A DNA stretch of 64,000 bases from Streptomyces virginiae (GTDB taxonomy: Bacteria > Actinomycetota > Actinomycetes > Streptomycetales > Streptomycetaceae): NCBI RefSeq assembly GCF_000720455.1, contig NZ_JOAK01000001.1:558001-622000 (forward strand). The letters run 5' to 3'. This document shows positions 33,084 through 41,194 of this stretch, in pieces (within the stretch, counting starts at the first letter, position 1; each line of letters opens with the position of its first letter). The notes below the pieces were generated by a model. That model did not search any database. It was not told where the DNA came from and saw nothing but the letters and a program-made list of their open reading frames with translations. Position numbers and translations under genes: made by a program.

Positions 33084-33692
33084 ATGACCGACCCAGTGAC
33101 CCTGAGCGGCGATGAGGGCACGATCGGCGAGTTCGACGAGAAGCGCGCCGAGGCGGCGATCCGAGAACTCCTGTTCGCGGTCGGCGAGGACCCGGACCGC
33201 GAGGGCCTCCTGGAGACCCCGGCGCGCGTGGCGCGCGCCTACCGGGAGATCCTGGCCGGCCTGTGGCAGAAGCCCGAGGACGTTCTGACGACGGTGTTCG
33301 ACCTGGGACACGACGAGATGGTCCTGGTGAAGGACATCGAGATCGTGAGCCTGTGCGAGCACCATCTGCTGCCGTTCCACGGCGTCGCGCACGTCGGCTA
33401 CATCCCGGCCGAGAACGGCAAGATCACGGGCCTTTCGAAGCTGGCCCGCCTCGTGGAGGTCTACGCCCGCAGGCCGCAGGTGCAGGAACGCCTCACGACG
33501 CAGATAGCGGACTCCCTGATGGAGATCCTCGACGCGCGCGGAGCCATCGTCGTGATCGAGGCCGAGCACATGTGCATGTCGGTCCGCGGCATCCGCAAGC
33601 CGGGCGCCAAGACCACCACGTCCGCAGTTCGCGGCCAGCTCCGTGCCACGGCCACCCGGGCCGAGGCGATGAGCCTCATCATGGCGCGTTAG
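33084..33692 (+). CDS. folE: GTP cyclohydrolase I
   Basis: 202 aa. First step of folate synthesis, GTP to dihydroneopterin triphosphate. The zinc ligands are present: Cys and His in [10 protein letters not shown] and Cys in [10 protein letters not shown]. The substrate segments [20 protein letters not shown] and TTTSAVRG match the family. GAGGAAGAG precedes the ATG. Lying after the ftsH terminator, it probably has its own promoter, yet it stays next to the other folate genes, which run towards it from the right. Confidence 0.96.
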   Translation: MTDPVTLSGDEGTIGEFDEKRAEAAIRELLFAVGEDPDREGLLETPARVARAYREILAGLWQKPEDVLTTVFDLGHDEMVLVKDIEIVSLCEHHLLPFHGVAHVGYIPAENGKITGLSKLARLVEVYARRPQVQERLTTQIADSLMEILDARGAIVVIEAEHMCMSVRGIRKPGAKTTTSAVRGQLRATATRAEAMSLIMAR

Positions 33693-33716
33693 CCGCGCCG
33701 TCGGTGCTGTCCGCTA

Positions 33717-33750
33717 CGGTCCCCCTCCGTGACGTCACGGAGGGGGACCG
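33717..33750. terminator. Bidirectional terminator, folE / DUF3180 gene
   Basis: Perfect 34-bp palindrome with 17-bp arms and central TGACGTCA, 24 bp after the folE stop and 18 bp after the convergent DUF3180 stop. Confidence 0.8.
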
Positions 33751-33768
33751 GTGCTCTGGGCGCCCTCG

Positions 33769-34257
33769 TCAGGCGCGGGCGGTGGTCTCAGGGGTGGGGT
33801 CCTCGTCCTCGGGAAGCTTCAGGACGCGCTCCAGGAAGAGGGCGGCGGCGATGACCGCGATGCCCGCGAGGACCGAGAAGCCGGCGTACCAGGCCTGGTC
33901 GCGGCGGGCGGGGACGTCGAGGGCGTCGGTCAGCAGGAAGACGCCCACGCCGCCGTACATGCCCGCCACCAGCGCGGCCACCAGCGCACTGGCCTGTCCG
34001 AAGACCACCGCGCGGGCCGCCATCAGCGGCTCCACGCCCTTCGCACCCGGCCGGCGCTCCCGCTGGGCCTTGAGCCGGGCCTTCAACGACAGCGCGGTGG
34101 CCAGCAGCACCACCGCGATGGCCCCCAGGACGATCGGCGCGGCCAGCGGAACGCCCGGCAGGGTGCCGTACGCGTTCCACAGCCGGGCACCGGCCCAGGA
34201 CAGGACCCCGGCGACCACGAAGATGCCCGCCAGGATCCCCGGCCTCAGTTGCTTCAC
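33769..34257 (-). CDS. DUF3180 family membrane protein
   Basis: 162 aa, four predicted membrane helices (about 8-24, 36-58, 79-108, 122-142) separated by a basic cytoplasmic loop (KARLKAQRERRPGAKG). DUF3180 proteins sit beside folK throughout actinobacteria, including mycobacteria, but their function is unknown. The tight link suggests a role connected with folate or pterin handling, or merely a conserved operon (inference). GTG at 34257 with GGGAAGGG 5 nt upstream. It is the last gene of the left-transcribed fol unit, 48 bp after folK. Confidence 0.85.
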   Translation of the reverse strand: MKQLRPGILAGIFVVAGVLSWAGARLWNAYGTLPGVPLAAPIVLGAIAVVLLATALSLKARLKAQRERRPGAKGVEPLMAARAVVFGQASALVAALVAGMYGGVGVFLLTDALDVPARRDQAWYAGFSVLAGIAVIAAALFLERVLKLPEDEDPTPETTARA

Positions 34258-34305
34258 TTGCCCTTCCCCACTTTCAGCGAGTAGCCGTGAACAGGCTACT
34301 AACGA

Positions 34306-34914
34306 CTACTCGGGGAGGTGGAGTTCCAGGTCGGGGCGCGGCGTGACGCCGCTCAGGCCGATTCCGGCCAGGAGGGCGGACACCGGGCCGCGGCCCGGGA
34401 GCTGGGCCTCCGGGTCGATGTCGTGCCAGGGGGCCAGCACGAAGGCGCGCTGGTGGGCGCGCGGGTGCGGGAGGGTGAGGACCGGGTCGTCGGAGACGCG
34501 GTCGGCGTACGCGACGATGTCGACGTCGATGGTGCGCGGGCCCCAGCGCTCCTCGCGGACGCGGTCGAACGCCTCCTCGATGGCGTGCCCGCGCTCCAGC
34601 AGCGAGGACGGGGGCAGGGTGGTCTTCACCGCGATGACCGCGTTGAGGTACGAGGGCTGCGTGCCGGGCTCGACGCCCCACGGCTCGGTCTCGTAGACGG
34701 GGGAGACGGCCTTGACCCGCAGGCCGGGGGTGTCGCCGAGGGCGTCGATGGCTCCCTGGAGGGTCTCCAGGCGGTTGCCGAGGTTCGCGCCGAGCGCGAT
34801 GACGGCCCATTTCGGGTTGGACAGGGTCACGTCCGCCGCGTCGACCGTCTCGACGACGGAGGCGGGTACCGGCTGGACGGTGGGGTCGCTCTGAGCGTTC
34901 AGTCCGTTGTTCAT
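34306..34914 (-). CDS. folK: 2-amino-4-hydroxy-6-hydroxymethyldihydropteridine pyrophosphokinase
   Basis: 202 aa. Transfers pyrophosphate from ATP to hydroxymethyl-dihydropterin. The catalytic domain begins near residue 35 (AVIALGANLGNRLETLQGAI). VYETEPWGV and RWGPRTIDVDIVAY carry the pterin- and Mg/ATP-binding residues. The HPRAHQRAFVLAP segment is typical. A 34-residue Asn/Val/Pro-rich N-terminal tail is extra to most family members. The ATG overlaps the folB stop as ATGA, so translation is coupled. Confidence 0.95.
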   Translation of the reverse strand: MNNGLNAQSDPTVQPVPASVVETVDAADVTLSNPKWAVIALGANLGNRLETLQGAIDALGDTPGLRVKAVSPVYETEPWGVEPGTQPSYLNAVIAVKTTLPPSSLLERGHAIEEAFDRVREERWGPRTIDVDIVAYADRVSDDPVLTLPHPRAHQRAFVLAPWHDIDPEAQLPGRGPVSALLAGIGLSGVTPRPDLELHLPE

Positions 34915-35270
34915 GCGCGGCTCCGGGTGATCGTGATGGTCACGTCGTCGAAGGGGACGGTGATGGGCGCGTCCGGCTTGTGGACGACGACCTCCACCTG
35001 CGCCACCGCTTCGTGCTTCAGGCACTGCTGGGCGATCCGCTCGGCCAGGGTCTCGATCAGGTCGACGGGCTCGCCCTGGACCACGTCGACGACCTCTTCG
35101 GCGACTACCCCGTAATGCACGGTCTTCGCCAGGTCGTCTCCGGCCGCCGCGGGGCGGGTGTCGAGGTGCAGCACGAGGTCGACGATGAAGGTCTGGCCTT
35201 CCTCGCGCTCCCGGGGGAAGACGCCGTGGTGCCCGCGAGCCTTGAGGCCGCGCAGCGCGACACGATCCAC
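34911..35270 (-). CDS. folB: Dihydroneopterin aldolase
   Basis: 119 aa. Converts dihydroneopterin to hydroxymethyl-dihydropterin and glycolaldehyde. Family features are the HHGVFPREREEGQTF segment with the active-site Glu, the DLAKTVHYGVV segment, and the Lys in VHKPDAPI. GTG at 35270 (MDRVALRG) is preferred because AGGAG lies 8 nt upstream; the in-frame GTG at 35279 would overlap that site. Overlaps folK by 4 bp; 131 bp separates it from the NTF2-like gene upstream. Confidence 0.94.
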   Translation of the reverse strand: MDRVALRGLKARGHHGVFPREREEGQTFIVDLVLHLDTRPAAAGDDLAKTVHYGVVAEEVVDVVQGEPVDLIETLAERIAQQCLKHEAVAQVEVVVHKPDAPITVPFDDVTITITRSRA

Positions 35271-35401
35271 GCGAATCACTCCTGCTTTCGTAGGTGCTTC
35301 CGGCCTCGGGGCTCCCCGCGGCCATGGGCCTGCGCCGAGTGCGGTCGGCGTCGTCCGACTTCGAATTTACCTGCGAAACAGTCCGGTCCCCGCCGTAGGG
35401 G

Positions 35402-35845
35402 TCAGGAGGCGGGGTCCTCGTCGTCCTCGTCGGACTCCGTGAGCACGGGAGAACCGTGGTGGGACCACAGGCGCCAGCCCTCGGATGTGCGTCGGAACAC
35501 ATTCGTGGCGACGACCAGCTGGCCGACGAGCGGGCCCAGCTCTCCGCCGTCCTCGGCGGGGCCGCCGCTGAGGATGTTCTCCGTGCACGTCACCAGTGCC
35601 GTGTCGGCTATGACGGCCACCTTGGTGTCGGTGAGGAAGAACTGGATGTACTCGGTGTGGGACATGATCAGCGCGTACGAGCGCAGTACCTCGCCGCGGC
35701 CGGAGAGCACCGGCCAGCCGGGGTGGACGCAGGAGATCTCGTCCTCCAGCCAGAGCGCCGACAGAGCGTCGAAGTCCCCCCGCTCCATTGCCTCGTAGAA
35801 GGCCGTGTTGACCTCTTCGACCGCTTCGATGTCGGTTCTGCTCAC
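35402..35845 (-). CDS. NTF2-like (SnoaL-type) protein within the folate operon
   Basis: 147 aa cone-shaped alpha+beta barrel of the NTF2 superfamily. It has the N-terminal helix pair (AVEEVNTAFYEAMERGDFDALSALW), CVHPGWPVLSGRGEVLRSY and the late strand WRLWSHHGSPVL, plus an acidic Asp/Glu tail. No catalytic residues are certain. It lies between folP (25 bp upstream) and folB (131 bp downstream) on the same strand. Such proteins hold small hydrophobic ligands or act as isomerases; a pterin-related role is a guess based on position. GTG start with GGAGCCC upstream. Confidence 0.83.
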   Translation of the reverse strand: MSRTDIEAVEEVNTAFYEAMERGDFDALSALWLEDEISCVHPGWPVLSGRGEVLRSYALIMSHTEYIQFFLTDTKVAVIADTALVTCTENILSGGPAEDGGELGPLVGQLVVATNVFRRTSEGWRLWSHHGSPVLTESDEDDEDPAS

Positions 35846-35870
35846 TGGGCTCCTTGTCGGTCGATGAGGA

Positions 35871-36743
35871 TCACAGAGCCCCTTCCACGGCGCGGGCCAC
35901 CCGAACCGCGTCTGCGGTCGCCCGTACCTCGTGGACCCGTACGGCCCAGGCGCCCTGGTGGGCGGCGATCGCGGAGACGGCGGCCGTGGCGGCGTCCCGT
36001 TCGCGGGCCGGCGGCGGCGCGGCGTCCGTCCCGCCGGCCAGGACCCGGCCGAGGAAACGCTTCCGCGAGGCGGCGACCAGCAGCGGGAAGCCGAGGGCGC
36101 GCAGGTCCGCCATGTGCGCGACCAGCGCCAGGTCGTGCTCGGCGTTCTTGGCGAAGCCGAGGCCGGGGTCGACGAGGAGCCGCTCGGGGGCGATGCCGCC
36201 GGCGACGACCGCGTCGATCCGGGCCCGCAGCTCGGAGGTGACCTCGGCGACGACGTCGCCGTAGACGGCGAGGCTGTTCATGTCGGCGCTGAAGCCGCGC
36301 CAGTGCATCACCACGAAGGGCACCTCGGCCGCGGCGACGGCCGGGATCATGCCGGGGTCGGCGAGACCGCCGCTGACGTCGTTGACCAGCGTGGCGCCGG
36401 CGTCGACGGCCCGGGCGGCGACGGCCGCGCGCATCGTGTCGACGGAGACGGTGACGCCCTCGGAGGCCAGGCCGCGCACGACGGGGACGACCCGGCGCAG
36501 CTCCTCCTCCTCGTCGACGCGGGAGGCGCCGGGGCGGGTGGATTCCCCGCCGACGTCGACGAGGTCGGCGCCCTGGACGACGAGGTCCAGCCCGCGCTTG
36601 ACGGCGGCGGTGGTGTCGAACCAGCGGCCGCCGTCGGAGAAGGAGTCGGGGGTCACGTTGACCACCCCCATGACCGCGCAGCGGTCCCATTCCGGCAGAC
36701 CTGCGACCCGGCCCCTGCCCGTGGCTCCGCGCTTCGTGTTCAT
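35871..36743 (-). CDS. folP: Dihydropteroate synthase
   Basis: 290 aa TIM barrel joining p-aminobenzoate to the pterin pyrophosphate; the sulfonamide target. The signatures VMGVVNVTPDSFSDGG (about 24-39) and VDVGGESTRPGA (pyrophosphate loop) are present, as are VNDVSGG, DPGLGFAKN and SRKRFLG. The ATG at 36743 has TGGAG nearby. First gene of the left-transcribed unit folP, NTF2-like, folB, folK, DUF3180. Length is normal. Confidence 0.95.
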   Translation of the reverse strand: MNTKRGATGRGRVAGLPEWDRCAVMGVVNVTPDSFSDGGRWFDTTAAVKRGLDLVVQGADLVDVGGESTRPGASRVDEEEELRRVVPVVRGLASEGVTVSVDTMRAAVAARAVDAGATLVNDVSGGLADPGMIPAVAAAEVPFVVMHWRGFSADMNSLAVYGDVVAEVTSELRARIDAVVAGGIAPERLLVDPGLGFAKNAEHDLALVAHMADLRALGFPLLVAASRKRFLGRVLAGGTDAAPPPARERDAATAAVSAIAAHQGAWAVRVHEVRATADAVRVARAVEGAL

Positions 36744-36801
36744 GGCTCCAGGGTAGGGCTGCCCCGCCTGCCCCAGCCCGCCCGGGCACCGCCCCGGGCC
36801 G

Positions 36802-36846
36802 CCCGGCCCCGGCCGTCGCCCCGCAGGGCCCGCGGCCGGGGCCGGG
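36802..36846 (-). repeat. Large GC hairpin upstream of folP
   Basis: 14-bp perfect inverted repeat (36802-36815 and 36833-36846) with a 17-nt loop, in the 171-bp gap between the mprF-like stop and the folP start. It may add to termination of the upstream gene or lie in the folP leader. Confidence 0.45.
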
Positions 36847-36851
36847 CACGG

Positions 36852-36885
36852 CGAAGGCCCGGACAGGGTGCCTGCCGGGCCTTCG
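36852..36885 (-). terminator. Terminator of the LPG-synthase-like gene
   Basis: 11-bp stem (36852-36862 with 36875-36885), a single-A bulge, a 4-bp inner stem and loop GTG, 30 bp past the minus-strand stop at 36915. Confidence 0.72.
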
Positions 36886-36914
36886 GGGTGTCGCGGGGCG
36901 GTGGGGGGCGGGGG

Positions 36915-38765
36915 TTACGCGGCCTGGACCTCGCGCTCCGGCTGCTTCGCGACGGGCGCCATCAGGTTGTGCGCGCAGGTGCGGACCGGCTTGGGGCGGC
37001 GGCGGCTGGCGAAGAGCCGCGGCAGGGCCAGGTCCACGAAGCCCTCGGCCTGCATCACGGCGAAGCCGATGCGGGGCAGGTCGCGGTGGGTGCGGTAGAC
37101 CATGAAGCGCGGCTCCCAGCGGGGGCGGAACTTCGCGTTGAACTTGTAGAGCGACTCGATCTGGAACCAGCGGGAGAGGAAGACCAGCAGGTTCCGCCAC
37201 ATCCGCAGCACCGGGCCGGCGCCGATCTTCTCGCCGCGGGCCAGCGCCGAGCGGAACATCGCGAAGTTCAGCGAGACCTTCTCGATGCCGAGGGCCGGGG
37301 AGGCCTCCAGGGAGGCGACGATCAGCAGCTCGTTCATGCCGGGGTCGGCGGCGCGGTCACGGCGCATCAGCTCCAGCGACATGCCGTCCTTGCCCCACGG
37401 CACGAAGTGCAGGACGGCCTTCAGATCGCCGAAGGGGCTGGTGTCGCCCTCCTCCACACGGTGGGCGGTGGCGATGAAGCAGTCGCCGTCGCCCTCCTCG
37501 CCGACCCGGCCCAGGGCCATCGAGAAGCCGCGCTCGGTGTCGGTGCCGCGCCAGGCGGCGGCGGCGCCGCGCACCCGCTCCAGCTCCTCCTCCGTCAGCT
37601 CGCTGACCCGGCGGACCTTGGTGGTGTAGCCGTTGCGCTCGATGCGCTTCACCATCTGGCGGACATTGCGCATAGGGCGGCCCGAGAGGGAGAAGTCTTT
37701 GACATCGACAATCGCCTCGTCACCCAGCTCCAGGGCGTCCAGACCGGTCTCGCGGGTCCAGACCTCGCCACCGGTCTCGCTGCAGCCGACGACGGCCGGG
37801 GTCCAGGAGTGGGCCTTGGCCTCCTCCATGAACCGCTCGATCGCGCCGGGCCACGCCTCGACGTCGCCGATGGGGTCGCCGGAGGCGAGCATCACACCGG
37901 AGACGACGCGGTAGGTGACGGCGGCCTTGCCGCTGGGGGAGAAGACGACGGCCTTGTCGCGGCGCAGCGCGAAGTGGCCGAGCGAGTCGCGGCCGCCGTG
38001 CTTGGCGAGCAGCTCGCGCAGCTTGCCCTCGTCGTCGACGGTGAGCCGGGCGGCCGGGTGCTCGGGGCGGAAGGCCAGGTAGATGGTGGTGAGGGCGGTC
38101 AGCATGCCGAGCGCGCCGAGGGAGTAGCCGACGGTCCAGGACACCCGGCCGGCGTAGTCGACGGGGCCCTCGAAGCCGAAGAGGCCGTAGACGACGTGAG
38201 TGATCTGCTCGTACAGACCCGGGTTGCCGACGACCTTGCCCGGGTGGACGTTGACGATGACCAGTCCGAGGCCGATGGAGCCGGCGCTCATCAGGACGAA
38301 GTTCGCGAGGGCCTTCCAGCGGCTGCGCGGGTCCGGCAGCGCCTTGAACTCCGCCTGGTGGCGCAGGAGCAGCGCGAGGAGCACCGCCGCGATGACCACG
38401 CCGATGACCGAGTGGCGGTAGGTGAACTGCGCGGCCGCGCCCGCGGGCAGCAGGACGACGGCGGCCCGCCAGGCGCGCCGCTTGTGCCGCTTGAGGCCGT
38501 GGGCGAGCAGCAGGAGCAGTACGCCCGCGCTGATGGAGAGGGCGGCCGCGAACGGGCCGAGGGACCCGGGCAGCACCTCGGTGACCGCGTGGATCCGGCT
38601 GTGCCGGAAACGCGGGAAGACACCCGCCGCGATGTCCAGAAGGCCGACGATCATGACGGCCGTACCTACCAGGCCGGGCACCGACTCCGGCTGTGGGCCT
38701 CGGAGGATTCGGCGGACCCTGCTCGGAACCTGTCCCGACTTATCGCCATCTATCCTGCTAGACAT
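36915..38765 (-). CDS. Lysylphosphatidylglycerol synthase-like protein (MprF/DUF2156)
   Basis: 616 aa. About six membrane helices occupy residues 30-240, followed by a cytoplasmic DUF2156/LPG_synthase_C double-GNAT domain (LGHFALRRDKAVVFSPSGKAAVTYRVVSG in part, DPIGDVEAWPGAIERFM, EARFMVY-like C-terminus). The family transfers lysine or alanine from aminoacyl-tRNA to phosphatidylglycerol, reducing negative surface charge and resisting cationic peptides. There is no fused lysyl-tRNA synthetase, unlike mycobacterial LysX. ATG at 38765 with GGGAAG upstream. Divergent from the esterase gene (152 bp between starts). Confidence 0.86.
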   Translation of the reverse strand: MSSRIDGDKSGQVPSRVRRILRGPQPESVPGLVGTAVMIVGLLDIAAGVFPRFRHSRIHAVTEVLPGSLGPFAAALSISAGVLLLLLAHGLKRHKRRAWRAAVVLLPAGAAAQFTYRHSVIGVVIAAVLLALLLRHQAEFKALPDPRSRWKALANFVLMSAGSIGLGLVIVNVHPGKVVGNPGLYEQITHVVYGLFGFEGPVDYAGRVSWTVGYSLGALGMLTALTTIYLAFRPEHPAARLTVDDEGKLRELLAKHGGRDSLGHFALRRDKAVVFSPSGKAAVTYRVVSGVMLASGDPIGDVEAWPGAIERFMEEAKAHSWTPAVVGCSETGGEVWTRETGLDALELGDEAIVDVKDFSLSGRPMRNVRQMVKRIERNGYTTKVRRVSELTEEELERVRGAAAAWRGTDTERGFSMALGRVGEEGDGDCFIATAHRVEEGDTSPFGDLKAVLHFVPWGKDGMSLELMRRDRAADPGMNELLIVASLEASPALGIEKVSLNFAMFRSALARGEKIGAGPVLRMWRNLLVFLSRWFQIESLYKFNAKFRPRWEPRFMVYRTHRDLPRIGFAVMQAEGFVDLALPRLFASRRRPKPVRTCAHNLMAPVAKQPEREVQAA

Positions 38766-38917
38766 CGCTTCCCGTTGCTCCGCGAGAGATCATGTGGCCG
38801 AAGGCCGCGACAGCCTCCGGTGTGTGGTGCGTCCCTTAGGACGACATCGACGGACAGCGGGTTCACTCTTCCGTCGGAAATTTCCAGTCCTGCCATCAGA
38901 AAGTCGACTGACTGCTC

Positions 38918-40027
38918 ATGGGTCTCACCAGTAATACGGTCCTGGCGCTGGCCGTCCTCGCCGGTGTGCTGCTGTTCGCGGCCACCATCTGGTTCTGGCC
39001 GAAGCTCTCGGGCCGCACCTGGCGTGCGTTCGCCGGCCGGATCGGGCTCCTGCTGGCGACCCAGCTGGCGCTGTTCTCGGCGGTGGGTCTCGCGGCCAAC
39101 AAGTCGTTCCTGTTCTACGGTTCCTGGGCCGACCTGTTCGGCCAGGAGACGTCGATGGGCAAGGTCGTCGACCACTCGATGAGCAGCAAGGACATCAAGG
39201 TCGTCGACAAGCAGAAGCTGGACGTCCCCGGTGGTGCCAAGCCCCAGGTGGGCGGTCAGATCCTGAAGGTTGCCATATCCGGCCAGAAGTCGAAGATAAC
39301 GAGCCCCGGCTACGTGTGGCTCCCGCCGGAGTACTTCCAGCCGCAGCACAAGGACGAGAACTTCCCCGCGTCCATCGTCCTGACGGGCTACCCGGGCACC
39401 GCCGAGAACCTGATCAAAGGGCTCGACTACCCGATGAAGGCCTTCAGCCTGTCCAAGGCGGGCAAGATGAAGCCGATGATCCTGGTCATGCTGCGCCCGA
39501 CCGTGGCGCCGCCGCGGGACACCGAGTGCGTCGACATACCCGGCGGCCCGCAGACCGAGACCTTCTTCGGGGTGGACCTCCCGCAGGCCATCCAGGACAC
39601 CTTCCGGGTCGGCAAGAAGCCCGAGAACATGGGCTTCATCGGCAATTCCACGGGTGGTTACTGCGCCCTGAAGATCGCCGCGCACTACCCGCAGACCTTC
39701 GGTGCCGCCGCGGGCCTGTCCGCGTACTACGACGCTCCGGACGACCCGACGACCGGTGACCTGTTCCACGGGGACGAGAAGCTGAAGAAGCGCGCGGACA
39801 TCCTGCACGTCATGGAGAACAAGAAGCCGGCCGGTACGTCCTTCCTCGTCACCAGCAGCGAGAAGGGCGAGCCGAACCTCGCGGACACCAAGAAGTTCAT
39901 CAAGAAGGTGCAGGGCCCGGACCGGGTCTCCTCCATCATCCTCGACAGCGGTGGCCACAACTTCAACACGTGGCGCCGTGAGATCCCGCCGATGCTGATG
40001 TGGATGAGCGGCCGCATCCAGGCCTGA
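38918..40027 (+). CDS. Membrane-anchored esterase (putative esterase/antigen 85-like fold)
   Basis: 369 aa. Hydrophobic N-terminal helices (about 7-26 and 40-60) are followed by an extracytoplasmic alpha/beta hydrolase. The nucleophile Ser244 lies in GNSTGGYCAL (GxSxG), and His in SGGHNFNTW near the end completes the triad with an Asp. The esterase D/mycolyltransferase fold is clear, but Streptomyces lack mycolic acids, so the substrate is another envelope ester or a secondary metabolite. It is divergent from the lipid-aminoacylation gene, a pairing that suggests envelope maintenance. Followed by a strong terminator. Confidence 0.84.
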   Translation: MGLTSNTVLALAVLAGVLLFAATIWFWPKLSGRTWRAFAGRIGLLLATQLALFSAVGLAANKSFLFYGSWADLFGQETSMGKVVDHSMSSKDIKVVDKQKLDVPGGAKPQVGGQILKVAISGQKSKITSPGYVWLPPEYFQPQHKDENFPASIVLTGYPGTAENLIKGLDYPMKAFSLSKAGKMKPMILVMLRPTVAPPRDTECVDIPGGPQTETFFGVDLPQAIQDTFRVGKKPENMGFIGNSTGGYCALKIAAHYPQTFGAAAGLSAYYDAPDDPTTGDLFHGDEKLKKRADILHVMENKKPAGTSFLVTSSEKGEPNLADTKKFIKKVQGPDRVSSIILDSGGHNFNTWRREIPPMLMWMSGRIQA

Positions 40028-40056
40028 CCGCCGGGCGGTACGGCCTGCGCAGAGAG

Positions 40057-40079
40057 GGGCCCGACCTCAGGTCGGGCCC
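40057..40079. terminator. Terminator, esterase / betaine ATPase genes
   Basis: 11-bp perfect arms around one C (40057-40067, 40069-40079), followed by TTTCT on the plus strand. It separates convergent stops at 40027 and 40084 and can serve both. Confidence 0.85.
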
Positions 40080-40083
40080 TTTC

Positions 40084-41046
40084 TCATGCCTCCTGCAACT
40101 CCGCCCGGCGCAGCGCCCGGTGGATGTCCTGCGGGGTCAGTACGCCGGCCAGCTCGCCGGAGTCCGGGTCCGTCACGCCGATCCGCCCCGAGTCCTCCTG
40201 GAGCAGTGCGGCGAGGGCCTCGCGCAGCGTCGCGCCCAGCCGGACCGACACCGGTGGCGCCGTCCCGTCGGCCGGTGCCAGGTCGGCGGCCCCGACCGTG
40301 GTGACGGCGAGCCGCTTGAGTCCCCGGTCGGCGCCGACGAAGGAGGCCACGTACGGGGTGGCGGGCGCGCCGAGCACCGCCGCCGGGCGGGCGAACTGCT
40401 CGATGGTGCCCGTTCCGTAGACGGCGATGCGGTCGCCGAGCCGGATCGCCTCCTCCAGGTCGTGGGTGACCAGCAGGATCGTCTTGCGCACGGTCTTCTG
40501 CAGGGTCAGGAACTCGTTCTGGAGCCGCTCGCGGACCACCGGGTCCACCGCGCCGAAGGGTTCGTCCATCAGCAGCACCGGCGGGTCGGCGGCGAGCGCG
40601 CGCGCCACGCCGACGCGCTGGCGCTGCCCGCCCGACAGCTGCTCCGGGTACCGGCCGCCGTACACCGACGGGTCCAGCCCCACCAGTTCGAGCAGCTCGG
40701 CCGCCCGGGCGCGGGCCGCCGCCCTGGGGGTGCCGATCAGCTGCGGCACGGTCGCGGTGTTCTCCAGCACGGTCTTGTGCGGGAAGAGCCCGACCTGCTG
40801 GATGACGTACCCGATCCGGCGGCGCAGCTCGACCGGGTCGGCGGCCGCGATGTCCTCGCCGCCCAGCAGGATCCGGCCGGACGTCGGGTCGATGAGCCGG
40901 TTGACCATCTTCATGGTGGTCGTCTTGCCGCAGCCGGACGGTCCGACGAGCGTGACCAGCTCTCCCTCCGCCACCTCGAAGGACAGGTCCTCGACGGCCG
41001 TCGTCCCGTCGGGGTAGCGCTTGGTCACATGCTCGAATCGGATCAC
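40084..41046 (-). CDS. Quaternary-amine (betaine/choline) ABC importer, ATP-binding protein
   Basis: 320 aa. Walker A GPSGCGKTT, LSGGQRQRVGVARAL signature, Walker B LLMDEPFGAVDP. The C-terminal 70 residues resemble one CBS domain (GATLREALAALLQEDSGRIGVTD), as in OpuA/OpuC/ProV ATPases, where CBS senses ionic strength. It energises uptake of osmoprotectants such as glycine betaine, carnitine or choline. GTG at 41046. It is transcribed divergently from its two permeases and binding protein, with a 148-bp shared control region. Confidence 0.88.
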   Translation of the reverse strand: MIRFEHVTKRYPDGTTAVEDLSFEVAEGELVTLVGPSGCGKTTTMKMVNRLIDPTSGRILLGGEDIAAADPVELRRRIGYVIQQVGLFPHKTVLENTATVPQLIGTPRAAARARAAELLELVGLDPSVYGGRYPEQLSGGQRQRVGVARALAADPPVLLMDEPFGAVDPVVRERLQNEFLTLQKTVRKTILLVTHDLEEAIRLGDRIAVYGTGTIEQFARPAAVLGAPATPYVASFVGADRGLKRLAVTTVGAADLAPADGTAPPVSVRLGATLREALAALLQEDSGRIGVTDPDSGELAGVLTPQDIHRALRRAELQEA

Positions 41047-41194
41047 GGACCCATCTTTCCCCACGGGCGTCGTCCGAATGTGAAGGGCGTGTTGCCCTCT
41101 GCGAAAGATTCCGGCCATCGGGACCGGCGGGGGTTAGGGTCGTTCAAGCCGATCGATCGAGCATATGTACGTTTCATGACGGGGGGTGAGGTAC

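Noticed and set aside
34915..35502. Upstream extension of the folK frame
   Set aside because: It lies antisense or out of frame over folB, whose domains are clear; folK starts at the ATG overlapping the folB stop.
35931..39182. Long plus-strand frame over folP and the MprF-like gene
   Set aside because: Antisense shadow; both minus-strand genes have complete family signatures.
41047..41194. Riboswitch or c-di-AMP sensing leader before the betaine permease
   Set aside because: The 148-bp divergent region has no long conserved stems or recognisable riboswitch core.
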